From contig NZ_CP102280.1 of the NCBI RefSeq assembly GCF_025150085.1, positions 1,189,001 to 1,253,000 of the forward strand: DNA of 64,000 nt. The letters are read 5' to 3'. The DNA is from Dorea longicatena (GTDB lineage: Bacteria > Bacillota > Clostridia > Lachnospirales > Lachnospiraceae). This document shows, one piece after another, positions 10,247 through 18,044 of this stretch. A program made the translations under genes and the position numbers. The notes beneath the pieces are model-generated. The model saw nothing but the letters and a program-made list of their open reading frames with translations, ran no database searches and was not told where the DNA came from. The number at the start of each line of letters is the position of its first letter. Position 1 is the stretch's first letter.

Positions 10247-11773
10247 GTGGGAAAAGCAACAGGATTTATGGATTATGACAGACAGGATAAGCCGGCTGAA
10301 GATCCAAAAGAACGAATTAAGCATTTTAAAGAGTTTCATACACCTCTGTCAAAAGAAGAACAGGAACTGCAGGGAGCCAGATGTATGGCGTGCGGCGTAC
10401 CGTTCTGCCAGTCCGGTCAGATGCTGATGGGAATGGCAAGTGGCTGCCCGCTTCATAACCTTGTACCGGAGTGGAATGATCTGATCTTTCACGAGAACTG
10501 GGAAGAGGCATATTACAGACTGAAAAAGACGAATAACTTTCCGGAATTTACATCCAGAGTCTGCCCGGCACTTTGTGAGGCGGCATGTACATGTGGACTG
10601 AACGGAGAGGCAGTTTCAAGTAAGGCGAATGAATACAGCATTATTGAAAATGCATATAAAAAAGGTTACGCAACGGCAAAACCGGTGAAAGTAAGAACCG
10701 GAAAGAAGGTAGCGATTGTAGGATCGGGGCCATCCGGACTTGCGGCGGCCGATATGCTGAACAGAAGAGGTCACAGTGTGACGGTCTTTGAAAGAGAGGA
10801 TAAGATCGGTGGACTTCTCCGTTACGGCATCCCGAATATGAAACTGGAAAAGCAGTTCATTGACCGGAAGATTGCGATTATGGAAGAAGAAGGAATCCGG
10901 TTCGTGATCGGATGTAATATCGGAAAAGATAAGAAAGCGGCTACATTATTAAAAGAATTTGATCGTGTGGTTCTTTGCTGCGGTGCATCCAACCCAAGAG
11001 ATATAAAAGTTCCGGGAAGAGAAGCCGAAGGAATCTATTTTGCAGTGGATTTCCTGAAATCAACCACAAAAGCACTCTGGAAAAATGCAAAACAGAATGC
11101 AGACGGAACCTATGATCTAAACCTGAAAGACGGTACATACATTTCCGCAAAAGGGAAAAATGTTATGGTCATCGGTGGCGGAGACACCGGAAATGACTGC
11201 GTGGGAACATCCATGAGACACGGAGCCAAGAGTGTGCTGCAGCTTGAGATGATGCCGAAAGCTCCGGATGAACGTACCGAGATGAACCCTTGGCCGGAAT
11301 GGCCGAGAGTCTGCAAGACGGACTACGGACAGCAGGAAGCTGCCGCTGTCTTCGGACATGACCCGAGAGTCTACCAGACAACAGTAAAAGAATTCAAAAA
11401 AGACAAAAATGGAAAAGTCTGCAAGGCAGTTCTGGTAAAATTAGAGCCTAAGAAAAATGAAAAGACAGGACGTATGATGATGACGGAAGTAGCCGGAAGT
11501 GAATATACAGTAGATGTAGATCTTGTATTAATCGCAGCCGGATTCCTTGGAAGTCAGGACTATGTCACGAAAGCATTTGGTGTGGAAGTAAATGAACGTA
11601 CGAATGTGAAAACCGCGCCGGGAAAATATGACACGAATGTGAAAAATGTATTTACGGCAGGAGATATGCACAGAGGACAATCGCTGGTTGTATGGGCAAT
11701 CCGTGAGGGCCGTGAAGCGGCAAGAGAAGTGGATATCAGTCTGATGGGATATACGAATATGTATGTGCAGTAA
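10247..11773 (+). CDS. gltD: Glutamate synthase, small (NADPH) subunit
   Basis: GltD oxidises NADPH and passes electrons through FAD and Fe-S centres to GltB. The 508 residues have N-terminal cysteine clusters (ARCMACGVPFCQSG, SGCPLHNLVPEW, then CPALCEAACTCG), an FAD-binding GSGPSGLAAADML near residue 160, an NADPH-binding GGGDTGNDCVG near 310, and a C-terminal FTAGDMHRGQSLVVWAI. The start is GTG 10247 after AGGGGGGAAGAACA. Length and order match the classical bacterial beta subunit. It lies in one operon with gltB and is closed by the hairpin at 11863-11889. Confidence 0.97.
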   Translation: MGKATGFMDYDRQDKPAEDPKERIKHFKEFHTPLSKEEQELQGARCMACGVPFCQSGQMLMGMASGCPLHNLVPEWNDLIFHENWEEAYYRLKKTNNFPEFTSRVCPALCEAACTCGLNGEAVSSKANEYSIIENAYKKGYATAKPVKVRTGKKVAIVGSGPSGLAAADMLNRRGHSVTVFEREDKIGGLLRYGIPNMKLEKQFIDRKIAIMEEEGIRFVIGCNIGKDKKAATLLKEFDRVVLCCGASNPRDIKVPGREAEGIYFAVDFLKSTTKALWKNAKQNADGTYDLNLKDGTYISAKGKNVMVIGGGDTGNDCVGTSMRHGAKSVLQLEMMPKAPDERTEMNPWPEWPRVCKTDYGQQEAAAVFGHDPRVYQTTVKEFKKDKNGKVCKAVLVKLEPKKNEKTGRMMMTEVAGSEYTVDVDLVLIAAGFLGSQDYVTKAFGVEVNERTNVKTAPGKYDTNVKNVFTAGDMHRGQSLVVWAIREGREAAREVDISLMGYTNMYVQ

Positions 11774-11862
11774 ACGATTATGTGTCTGAACAGAACTGGA
11801 AAATAAGATAAAGATGAAAAATTCTTGAATAATCTGCGAGTACAATTTATAATAAGAAGAAA

Positions 11863-11889
11863 CAGGCCGGAATCATATGTTCCGGCCTG
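11863..11889 (+). terminator. Hairpin after gltD
   Basis: CAGGCCGGAA (11863-11872) pairs with TTCCGGCCTG (11880-11889), a 10-bp perfect GC-rich stem. The T-run is poor, so this may be a weak or factor-assisted terminator. Confidence 0.65.
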
Positions 11890-11917
11890 CTAAATGTTAC
11901 AAAAATATTAAAAAATG

Positions 11918-11946
11918 TTGCAATTTGTATTTGTGTGCGCTATAAT
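11918..11946 (+). promoter_or_regulatory. Promoter of the NlpC/P60 hydrolase gene
   Basis: TTGCAA (11918-11923), a 17-base spacer and a perfect TATAAT (11941-11946). The transcript would have a leader of about 65 bases. Confidence 0.85.
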
Positions 11947-12019
11947 AGGGAACAGATGTGAGAGATTGTTCTCATGACGAGGGGAAAATAATTAAAACAA
12001 ATAAGAAAGAAGAGTGAGT

Positions 12020-13192
12020 ATGAATAAACACGGAATCAGATTGATCACAGCAGTGGTGACAAGTTCAATGATTGTAACACCGGTTCTGGCAGCACCGTCT
12101 GTCGATGATTTGAAGAAGGAAAAAGCATCAAAACAGAATGAAGTCAGTTCGTTACAGTCACAGCTTACAACATTGATGGGAAAGGTTAATACACTGGAAA
12201 GTGAATTGATCCAGACAGGTGAGGATATTACAAAAGCACAGAGTGATCTGGTAGTTGCGCAGAAGAAAGAAAAAGAACAGTATGCAGCAATGAAGAAGCG
12301 TATTAAATATATGTACGAAGCCGGTAATGATTCAGCGTTTGAAACATTGGTCACATCGGATGATTTTACAGATCTCTTGAGCAAAGCAGAGTATGTTCAG
12401 AATGTACATAGTTATGACAGAAAACAGTTACAGGAATATGTAGAGACAAAGCAGCAGATTTCAGATTTGAAGGACAGTCTTGAAAAAGATCAGAAAGAAC
12501 TGGAAAGCAAGCAGGCTGAATATGAGAAGCAGGGTGATAACCTGAATAACCTCATTACTTCCAAATCAGCAGAAGTTGCAAATCTTGATTCAGAGATTCA
12601 GGCAGCAGCAGAAGCGGCAGCAAAGGAAGCAGCGGAGAGAGCGGCAAAAGAAGCAGCAGAAAAGGCTGCAAAAGAGGCTGCAAAGAAGCAGCAGGCATCT
12701 GCAGCTAATAACAGTACTTCATCTAACAGACATAATTCTACAACAAGCAACAATACAACGAGCAACAAAAATAACACAAGTAATACAACGAGACCATCAG
12801 GTAATAATACAAGCAGTAGTACAACAAAGCCGTCAGGTAATAATACAAGCAGCAATACAACAAGCGGATCGAATGCAAATGGTGGCACGATCGTAAGCAG
12901 AGCATACAGCCAGCTTGGAAAACCTTATGTATGGAGTGCATGCGGACCGAGCAGTTTTGACTGTTCAGGATTCGTAAGCTACTGTCTGACAGGAAGCTAT
13001 ACACGTCTTGGTACAACTCTTACATTTATGGGATGGACAAGGGTAAGCAACCCACAGCCTGGTGATGTTGTAACAACAGCAACACATTGTGGTATTTATA
13101 TCGGAAATGGTCAGATGATTCATGCTCCGCACACAGGAGATGTTGTAAAAGTCGGACCGGTACAGTCTGGTATGATCTATGTGCGTAGATAA
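12020..13192 (+). CDS. Secreted coiled-coil NlpC/P60 peptidoglycan hydrolase
   Basis: A PcsB/CwlO-like cell-wall endopeptidase of 390 residues. It has a signal peptide (residues 1-26, ending PVLAAP) and a long coiled coil (about 30-190) that ends in an Ala/Lys/Glu-rich helix. An Asn/Ser/Thr linker with two copies of PSGNNTSS-x-TT follows, then an NlpC/P60 domain over the last 105 residues. The catalytic Cys is in FDCSGFVSYC, the His in HCGIYIGNGQ and the third polar residue in IHAPH. It would cut stem peptides, probably activated by the coiled coil as in FtsEX-linked relatives (inference). ATG 12020 is preferred to GTG 12014. It is monocistronic between a promoter and a terminator. Confidence 0.93.
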   Translation: MNKHGIRLITAVVTSSMIVTPVLAAPSVDDLKKEKASKQNEVSSLQSQLTTLMGKVNTLESELIQTGEDITKAQSDLVVAQKKEKEQYAAMKKRIKYMYEAGNDSAFETLVTSDDFTDLLSKAEYVQNVHSYDRKQLQEYVETKQQISDLKDSLEKDQKELESKQAEYEKQGDNLNNLITSKSAEVANLDSEIQAAAEAAAKEAAERAAKEAAEKAAKEAAKKQQASAANNSTSSNRHNSTTSNNTTSNKNNTSNTTRPSGNNTSSSTTKPSGNNTSSNTTSGSNANGGTIVSRAYSQLGKPYVWSACGPSSFDCSGFVSYCLTGSYTRLGTTLTFMGWTRVSNPQPGDVVTTATHCGIYIGNGQMIHAPHTGDVVKVGPVQSGMIYVRR

Positions 13193-13210
13193 TGAAAAGT
13201 AAATAAAATA

Positions 13211-13250
13211 AAAACCGGAATCAGGTAACTGGTTTCGGTTTTTTATTTTT
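13211..13250 (+). terminator. Terminator of the NlpC/P60 gene
   Basis: AAAACCGGAATCA (13211-13223) pairs with TGGTTTCGGTT (from 13230) using wobbles, followed by TTTTATTTTT. Confidence 0.85.
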
Positions 13251-13286
13251 TATGCTAAAGTTTGCAGAAAAATAAAAGGAAAATCC

Positions 13287-13315
13287 TTGCAAACAGACAA
13301 CCTTTATGGTAATAT
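13287..13315 (+). promoter_or_regulatory. rpsB-tsf promoter
   Basis: TTGCAA (13287-13292), a 17-base spacer and TAATAT (13310-13315). Transcription would start near 13322, giving a leader of about 115 bases. Confidence 0.8.
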
Positions 13316-13335
13316 TAAAAAGTCGCAAAAAATCA

Positions 13336-13407
13336 CGCATAGGCTTGTCCCGATGGTGCCAAAGCCTGGTAACAGGACGGTTTCGGGGACGTATAACAAC
13401 ATATGCG
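13336..13407 (+). ncRNA. Structured rpsB leader with possible pseudoknot
   Basis: An outer stem CGCATA (13336-13341) / TATGCG (13402-13407) encloses AGGCTT (13341-13346) / AAGCCT (13362-13367). The loop segment GTCCCGA (13347-13353) can pair downstream with TCGGGGAC (13382-13389), which would make an H-type pseudoknot. S2 is known to repress its own mRNA through a leader structure in E. coli; a similar role here is inference. Confidence 0.55.
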
Positions 13408-13436
13408 GAAGTAAAAAACCAATGGAGGAAAGAAAC

Positions 13437-14174
13437 ATGAGCGTTATTTCAATGAAGCAACTTTTAGAAGCAGGTGTTCACTTTGGACATCAGACAAGAA
13501 GATGGAACCCTAAGATGGCTCCTTATATCTACACAGAGAGAAATGGTATCTACATCATTGACCTTCAGAAATCTGTAGGTAAAGTAGATGAAGCTTACCA
13601 GGCAGTAGCTGATATCGCTGCAGAAGGCGGATCAATCCTTTTTGTAGGTACTAAGAAACAGGCTCAGGATGCTATCAAAGTAGAAGCTGAACGTTGCGGA
13701 ATGTACTATGTAAATGAAAGATGGCTTGGAGGAATGCTTACAAACTTCAAGACAATCAAGAGCAGAATCGCTCGTCTGAAAAACATCGAGAGAATGTCAG
13801 AAGACGGAACATTTGATGTACTGCCTAAGAAAGAAGTTATCCAGTTAAAGAAAGAATGGGATAAACTTGAGAAGAACCTTGGCGGAATCAAAGACATGAA
13901 GACACTTCCAGACGCTATTTTCGTAGTAGATCCTAAAAAGGAAAGAATCTGTGTTCAGGAAGCACACACACTTGGAATTCCACTTATCGGTATCGCTGAT
14001 ACTAACTGTGATCCAGAAGAACTTGATTATGTAATTCCTGGAAACGACGATGCTATCCGTGCTGTAAAACTGATCGTTTCTAAGATGGCTGACGCTGTAG
14101 TAGAAGCTAACCAGGGTGTTGCAGGCGAAGAAGAGTATGTTGAAGAAGCTGAAGAAGCAGCAGTAGAAGAATAA
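13437..14174 (+). CDS. rpsB: 30S ribosomal protein S2
   Basis: S2 is a late-assembling small-subunit protein. The 245 residues start [23 protein letters not shown] and contain the family blocks [33 protein letters not shown] and [12 protein letters not shown], with an acidic tail ([14 protein letters not shown]). ATG 13437 follows AATGGAGGAAAGAAAC. The open frame continues upstream to 13287, but that part overlaps the leader and promoter and is not protein-like. It is 33 bases upstream of tsf, the usual bacterial pair. Confidence 0.97.
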   Translation: MSVISMKQLLEAGVHFGHQTRRWNPKMAPYIYTERNGIYIIDLQKSVGKVDEAYQAVADIAAEGGSILFVGTKKQAQDAIKVEAERCGMYYVNERWLGGMLTNFKTIKSRIARLKNIERMSEDGTFDVLPKKEVIQLKKEWDKLEKNLGGIKDMKTLPDAIFVVDPKKERICVQEAHTLGIPLIGIADTNCDPEELDYVIPGNDDAIRAVKLIVSKMADAVVEANQGVAGEEEYVEEAEEAAVEE

Positions 14175-14207
14175 GATTCTTAAAAAACATAATTGGAGGA
14201 TAAGATC

Positions 14208-15128
14208 ATGGCAGTTACAGCTAAGATGGTAAAAGAATTAAGAGAGATGACTGGTGCAGGAATGATGGACTGCAAGAAAGCTCTTAATGAAACAGATGGT
14301 GATATGGATGCAGCTATCGAGTTCTTAAGAAAGAACGGAGAAGCTAAGGCTGTTAAAAAAGCCGGACGTATCGCAGCAGAAGGTATTGTTATGGCTGATG
14401 TTAAAGAAGACAAGACAGCAGCTATCGTAGAAGTTAACTCAGAGACAGACTTCGTTGCTAAGAATGCTGAATTCCAGGGATTCGTTAAAGCTGTTGTTAA
14501 TCAGGCAATCGCTTCTGAATCAACAGATATGGAAGGATTCATGGCTGAGGCTTGGAACGAAGATGCTTCTAAGACAGTTCAGGATGCATTAAATGAAAAA
14601 ATCTCTGTAATTGGAGAAAAACTGAGCATCAGAAGATTTGAGAAAATCGTTACAGACGGCTGTGTAGTAGATTACATCCATGGAGGCGGACGTATCGGTG
14701 TTCTCGTAGAGGCTGATACAGATGTTGTTAACGACGAGATCAAAGCTTGTCTGAAGAACGTAGCTATGCAGGTTGCAGCTATGTCTCCAAAATATACTTC
14801 ACGTGATGAAGTTGATGCTTCTTTCTTAGAGCATGAAAAAGAGATTCTTCTTGCTCAGGCTAAACAGGAGAATCCTAACAAACCAGATAACATCATCGAG
14901 AAGATGATTATCGGACGTCTCAACAAAGAGATGAAAGAGATCTGTCTGTTAGACCAGGTATACGTTCAGGACAGCGACCTTACAGTAGCTAAATACGTAG
15001 AGAAGGTAGCAAAAGAGAACGGAGCTAACATGACAGTTAAGAGATTCGTTCGTTTCGAGACAGGTGAAGGTCTTGAGAAGAAGAACGAAGACTTCGCAGC
15101 TGAAGTTGCAGCTCAGATGGGAAACTAA
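14208..15128 (+). CDS. tsf: Elongation factor Ts
   Basis: EF-Ts exchanges GDP for GTP on EF-Tu. The 306 residues open with the UBA-like domain and show the signatures VKELREMTGAGMMDCKKAL and VEVNSETDFVAKN, then the two-part core and a C-terminal module. ATG 14208 follows AATTGGAGGATAAGATC; the in-frame TTG 14193 lies inside that ribosome binding site. A mobile element begins at or just after the stop codon, so the gene's natural terminator is probably the one now found at 21303-21348. Confidence 0.97.
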   Translation: MAVTAKMVKELREMTGAGMMDCKKALNETDGDMDAAIEFLRKNGEAKAVKKAGRIAAEGIVMADVKEDKTAAIVEVNSETDFVAKNAEFQGFVKAVVNQAIASESTDMEGFMAEAWNEDASKTVQDALNEKISVIGEKLSIRRFEKIVTDGCVVDYIHGGGRIGVLVEADTDVVNDEIKACLKNVAMQVAAMSPKYTSRDEVDASFLEHEKEILLAQAKQENPNKPDNIIEKMIIGRLNKEMKEICLLDQVYVQDSDLTVAKYVEKVAKENGANMTVKRFVRFETGEGLEKKNEDFAAEVAAQMGN

Positions 15129-15192
15129 TTTATCAATCGCAAGACTGGTAAAAAGCAAATTAAATAGCGTATTTAAGCGGTTTCTGCCTATT

Positions 15193-15221
15193 TTGACAAG
15201 TGTTATGAACTACTGTAAAAT
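15193..15221 (+). promoter_or_regulatory. Promoter at the element's left end
   Basis: A perfect TTGACA (15193-15198), a 17-base spacer and TAAAAT (15216-15221). It reads through the TTGGGTA repeats into the terminator at 15346-15385, so it could make a short RNA of about 155 bases. Confidence 0.65.
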
Positions 15222-15242
15222 CTCACAAAATATCGTGCTATT

Positions 15243-15287
15243 TTGGGTACAGATTGGGTAGGGTATTGGGTAAAGAAATTTACCCAA
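15243..15287. repeat. Left cluster of putative integrase arm-binding sites
   Basis: TTGGGTA occurs at 15243-15249, 15254-15260 and 15266-15272, and inverted (TACCCAA) at 15281-15287. The spacing is about one helical turn. The same heptamer recurs near the right end (21077-21151), as expected for the sites bound by the N-terminal domain of Tn916-type Int. Confidence 0.65.
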
Positions 15288-15345
15288 CCTCTTAACGAGG
15301 AATTTACTTGTTGTTTAAAAATAGAAAGGGAACGCTGTGAGTGTT

Positions 15346-15385
15346 GAGGGTGTATTGCATTTTGCAATATGCCCTCAAATTTTTT
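15346..15385 (+). terminator. Terminator between the left end and the GNAT gene
   Basis: GAGGGTGTATTGC (15346-15358) pairs with GCAATATGCCCTC (15364-15376), followed by AAATTTTTT. With the promoter at 15193 it fills most of the gene-free stretch 15129-15459. The rest of that stretch is the left junction and the TTGGGTA repeats. Confidence 0.8.
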
Positions 15386-15459
15386 AAAAAAATAATGTTA
15401 AAGATTGGGGAATATGCTAGAATAAGAGAAATAAACAAATTAGAATTTGAGGTGGAGAT

Positions 15460-15930
15460 ATGTATGAAATACGAAAAATACATAGCAATGAAGTAATGGA
15501 AGCCCTTGCTTTAGCATTAGAAGTGTTTTTACAATTTGAAGCACCGGACTATAAACCGGAGGGAATTGAAACATTCAAGCGAGATATAGTTGAAAATGAT
15601 GAATTTATTTCAAAATGTCAACAAGGTATCTGCCCTATATATGCGGCGTTTGACAAGGGTAAAATGATTGGAATTATCGGTATGTATTCAAACAGGAAGC
15701 ATATCAACTTAGCATTCACAAAGAAAGAATATCATCGTCAAGGTGTAGCTACTTCAATTTTTCAGTATCTTTTAGCAGATATTTTGAAAGATGCTCCAAA
15801 GTTGCACGAGATTACTTTAAATTCGTCACCATACGGTAAGCCATTTTATCTTCATATCGGATTTAAGCCACAATCAGACGAGCAAGAAATAGACGGGATT
15901 AGGTTTACCCCTATGAAGTACACAATCTGA
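15460..15930 (+). CDS. GNAT-family N-acetyltransferase
   Basis: The 156-residue protein has the GNAT fold: an N-terminal helix pair, MIGIIGMYSN (beta4), the acetyl-CoA pyrophosphate loop KKEYHRQGVATSIF near residues 89-102, and the closing LHEITLNSSPYGKPFYLHIGF strand-helix. It would acetylate an amine on a small molecule or protein; the substrate is unknown. ATG 15460 follows TTGAGGTGGAGATAT. It is cargo of the mobile element and is AT-richer than the host genes on either side. The closely spaced FakA-like gene downstream may be co-transcribed. Confidence 0.85.
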   Translation: MYEIRKIHSNEVMEALALALEVFLQFEAPDYKPEGIETFKRDIVENDEFISKCQQGICPIYAAFDKGKMIGIIGMYSNRKHINLAFTKKEYHRQGVATSIFQYLLADILKDAPKLHEITLNSSPYGKPFYLHIGFKPQSDEQEIDGIRFTPMKYTI

Positions 15931-15979
15931 TAAACTTCAGTTTGTAAAATTGAAAAATGTGAATTTGGAGGATAATAGG

Positions 15980-16231
15980 ATGTTAGAATTTAGATATGAT
16001 ACTCAACTTTTGATTGAAGGCGAAAATCTTGATGAAGATAAAATAAATGAATATTTCACAAATAATTTTAAAGGAGATTGCTTATTGGCGGTTGGAGATG
16101 AAGAATTGATTAAAATTCATTTTCATACAAATGAGCCATGGAAAGTGTTAGAATATTGTTCTCAAATCGGAGAAATCTATGATATTGTTATTGAAGATAT
16201 GGATAGACAGGCGAGAGGGTTAAAGGGGTAA
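15980..16231 (+). CDS. Small stand-alone FakA/DAK-associated domain protein
   Basis: The 83 residues match the region that follows the DAK2 domain in fatty-acid kinase FakA (YloV), around DEDKINEYFTNNFKGDC, VGDEELIKIHFHTNEPWKV and GEIYDIVIEDMDRQ. In FakA this part helps bind the FakB-acyl substrate; no kinase domain is present here. ATG 15980 is chosen because TTTGGAGGATAATAGG lies directly before it. The frame opens 30 bases earlier at a TTG without a binding site. The function of the isolated domain is unknown. The gene ends 14 bases before a strong terminator. Confidence 0.6.
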   Translation: MLEFRYDTQLLIEGENLDEDKINEYFTNNFKGDCLLAVGDEELIKIHFHTNEPWKVLEYCSQIGEIYDIVIEDMDRQARGLKG

Positions 16232-16244
16232 ATTCCATATTATT

Positions 16245-16282
16245 GCAGACAGTTTTTTTATTGACTGTCTGCTTTTTCTTTT
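16245..16282 (+). terminator. Terminator after the FakA-like gene
   Basis: GCAGACAGT (16245-16253) and ACTGTCTGC (16264-16272) form a perfect 9-bp stem, followed by TTTTTCTTTTT. It also closes the convergent gene on the other strand. Confidence 0.88.
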
Positions 16283-16590
16283 TAATTATAATTGATAGTG
16301 GTACTATAAAATGGTTCATATCCATTGCGAAAAGACCATTTAGAGTGATACAGATTGATTGTAAGAATAGTAGGAGTTCCGTTGATTTGATTATGTTCTG
16401 CTTCGATTTCCGCTATTACTTCATCTGTATTCCAGTATTGATATACAATAACTTGTAGTTCGGTATCACGATTAGCCCCATTGCTGAATGACATACTGTT
16501 AAATACAAGATAATCGGGCAAGCTAATGTAATAGAGAATGCCTGCAAGCAAGACTAGAATAATAGTGGCAAATAACAATTTCTTTTTCAT
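16282..16590 (-). CDS. Hypothetical single-pass membrane or secreted protein
   Basis: I do not recognise this 102-residue protein. It begins MKKKLLFATIILVLLAGILYY, a short basic N-region and a 16-residue hydrophobic stretch, consistent with a signal anchor. About 80 polar residues follow and would be outside the cell. The start at 16590 is chosen because AGAGGTATATCAAA precedes it; the open frame continues upstream without support. It is divergent from the small HTH gene at 16704, with an operator-like region between them. Confidence 0.55.
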   Translation of the reverse strand: MKKKLLFATIILVLLAGILYYISLPDYLVFNSMSFSNGANRDTELQVIVYQYWNTDEVIAEIEAEHNQINGTPTILTINLYHSKWSFRNGYEPFYSTTINYN

Positions 16591-16641
16591 TTTGATATAC
16601 CTCTGTTTCTGTATAGTTATAGGGATAAGTATATAGTACCT

Positions 16642-16693
16642 CACTATATAGTGAATTACTACATAAAGATTTATTGAATATACTTTTATGTAG
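16642..16693. promoter_or_regulatory. Inverted repeats between divergent genes
   Basis: CACTATATAGTG (16642-16653) is a perfect palindrome. CTACATAAAG (16659-16668) faces CTTTTATGTAG (16683-16693). They lie just upstream of the small HTH gene and may be its operators. Confidence 0.4.
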
Positions 16694-16703
16694 AGGTGAG
16701 GCA

Positions 16704-16919
16704 ATGAAGTATGGACATTTGGAACTTCACATAGAGGAACTGCTGAAAGAAAAAGGAATTAGTAAGAATACCATTTGTAAGGAATTGGATATACCGAGGT
16801 CTAATTTTAATCGTTATTGCAGAAATGAATTTCAGAGATTAGACGCACAACTAATCTGTAAACTGTGCAGTTACTTGGAGTGTGGAATAGAAGAACTGAT
16901 AGAGTATGTGAAAGAATGA
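16704..16919 (+). CDS. Small Cro/C1-type HTH regulator
   Basis: The 71-residue protein is almost only a helix-turn-helix: LLKEKGISKNTICKELDIPR then SNFNRYCRNEFQRLDAQLIC, and a C-terminal LECGIEELIEYVKE helix typical of the YozG/XRE short family. ATG 16704 follows TAGAGGTGAGGCA; the upstream TTG 16674 is rejected because it would start inside the repeat. It probably regulates itself or the divergent membrane-protein gene through the palindromes at 16642-16693. Confidence 0.8.
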   Translation: MKYGHLELHIEELLKEKGISKNTICKELDIPRSNFNRYCRNEFQRLDAQLICKLCSYLECGIEELIEYVKE

Positions 16920-16988
16920 GAGCCTGTCGGATTGAAGAAAATTCGTGCAGGCTTTTGTTGTGTCAAGAAAAAGAGAAAATGTAGTGAG

Positions 16989-17034
16989 GTCAAGGAACAA
17001 GGCGTAGCCGATACGCCGTAGGGCAGTCCTTGAC
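16989..17034. other. Nested hairpin in the gene-free stretch 16920-17111
   Basis: GTCAAGGA (16989-16996) pairs with TCCTTGAC (17027-17034) and encloses GGCGTA (17001-17006) / TACGCC (17012-17017). No reading frame or T-run is associated. It could be a small RNA or a DNA site used by the element (double- or single-strand origin); this is unassigned. Confidence 0.45.
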
Positions 17035-17068
17035 GGAACGGACACAGCCAACAGCACCATGATACAGC

Positions 17069-17105
17069 AGAGGACTTGAAAGGTCGGAAACCTTGCAAGT
17101 CCTCT
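17069..17105 (-). terminator. Hairpin downstream of the element's XRE repressor
   Basis: AGAGGACTTG (17069-17078) pairs with CAAGTCCTCT (17096-17105), and AAGGT (17080-17084) with ACCTT (17090-17094). It lies just past the stop of the minus-strand repressor gene. There is no clear U-tract. Confidence 0.5.
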
Positions 17106-17111
17106 TGTCTG

Positions 17112-17795
17112 TTACTGGGCGTTATGCTTTAAGTAAAGTGCTTCTTTCTCCAGTTCCTTTTCAAATGCTTTTATGTGACCGTCTTGTATTCCGTTGTCGA
17201 TATGAAAGCAGTCGTCAGTCTGTGAGTAGGAGAGCATGGTAACTTTCGGTTCATAGGTTGCTGTATCAATTCCATAATAGTAAATCGTGGCGGTTGTTAA
17301 TACCATGTGAATGCTTTCAAAATCTCTTGTAAAAATTGTATGCCTGTCGGAATAAAAGAAATCAGACGGGCATTCATAGAATTGGGAACTATCCTCTTTC
17401 AAAAATAGTGGCAGTATGTGCATTGCATTTCCAGCACGATTGACAAGGACATAAAAGCGTGGAATGAGGGCGGCATATTGTGTCATCATGGCGATATATA
17501 TATCATCTAAATCATCAAGAAGATACTCAGAGCAGGAGTTGTTATAAAAGACATATTGCAGGGCGTTATCGTTTTGACTTGTATGTTCCATAGGCACATT
17601 TTGTCCGTAAAGCCAACGCAAATCTACATCTAAGGAGTCGGCGATCAGTTCCATTTTATCGGCTTTGGGGTTGTATTGTCCCGAAAGATAGGAACTAAAC
17701 GCCCCTTTGCTGATACCTGTATCTTTGACTATATCTACTTGTTTTTTATTTTTTGCTTTCATGGCAAATTTAATCCGTTCTGCGATTGTATTCAT
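17112..17795 (-). CDS. XRE-family repressor of the mobile element
   Basis: The 227-residue protein has an N-terminal HTH_3 domain (about residues 4-60: IAERIKFAMKAKNKKQVDIV, TGISKGAFSSYLSGQYNPKA). It has a C-terminal region of unknown fold and lacks the Ser-Lys pair of S24 autoproteases. It is divergent from the DUF961-mobT-xis-int genes and would act like ImmR/CI to keep transfer genes silent. The start at 17795 is set by AGAGAGGGTTTTCAG; the longer frame uses an ATG inside that site. The likely operator is GTTCAG/CTGAAC at 17951-17968, with a half-site at 17867-17872 near its own promoter. Confidence 0.85.
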   Translation of the reverse strand: MNTIAERIKFAMKAKNKKQVDIVKDTGISKGAFSSYLSGQYNPKADKMELIADSLDVDLRWLYGQNVPMEHTSQNDNALQYVFYNNSCSEYLLDDLDDIYIAMMTQYAALIPRFYVLVNRAGNAMHILPLFLKEDSSQFYECPSDFFYSDRHTIFTRDFESIHMVLTTATIYYYGIDTATYEPKVTMLSYSQTDDCFHIDNGIQDGHIKAFEKELEKEALYLKHNAQ

Positions 17796-17913
17796 CTGAA
17801 AACCCTCTCTTTCCATATCTCGTTATAACTTTTCATATCTTATCGTCTAAGGACACTATACCACAAGTTCAGAAAAAAGAAAATAAAAAGTTTATAAAAA
17901 ACTAAACTTCCTA

Positions 17914-17968
17914 TTGCAAAACAAATATGTCTGTGCTAATATACAATTAAGTTCAGAAATAACTGAAC
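17914..17968 (+). promoter_or_regulatory. Element transfer-gene promoter with repressor operator
   Basis: TTGCAA (17914-17919), a 17-base spacer and TAATAT (17937-17942) form a strong promoter. The palindrome GTTCAG-N6-CTGAAC (17951-17968) sits on the expected start site, as an operator for the divergent XRE repressor would. Confidence 0.75.
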
Positions 17969-18044
17969 CACAAACGACGTCGTAATAAGAAATTGAAAAT
18001 ATGAGAAACTGACCTATCGGTTCAACGGGGAGAAAGGAACGTGT

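Noticed and set aside
12576..12896. 106-codon frame and its complement in the Ala/Asn-rich part of the NlpC/P60 gene
   Set aside because: They are out-of-frame readings of a repetitive coding region.
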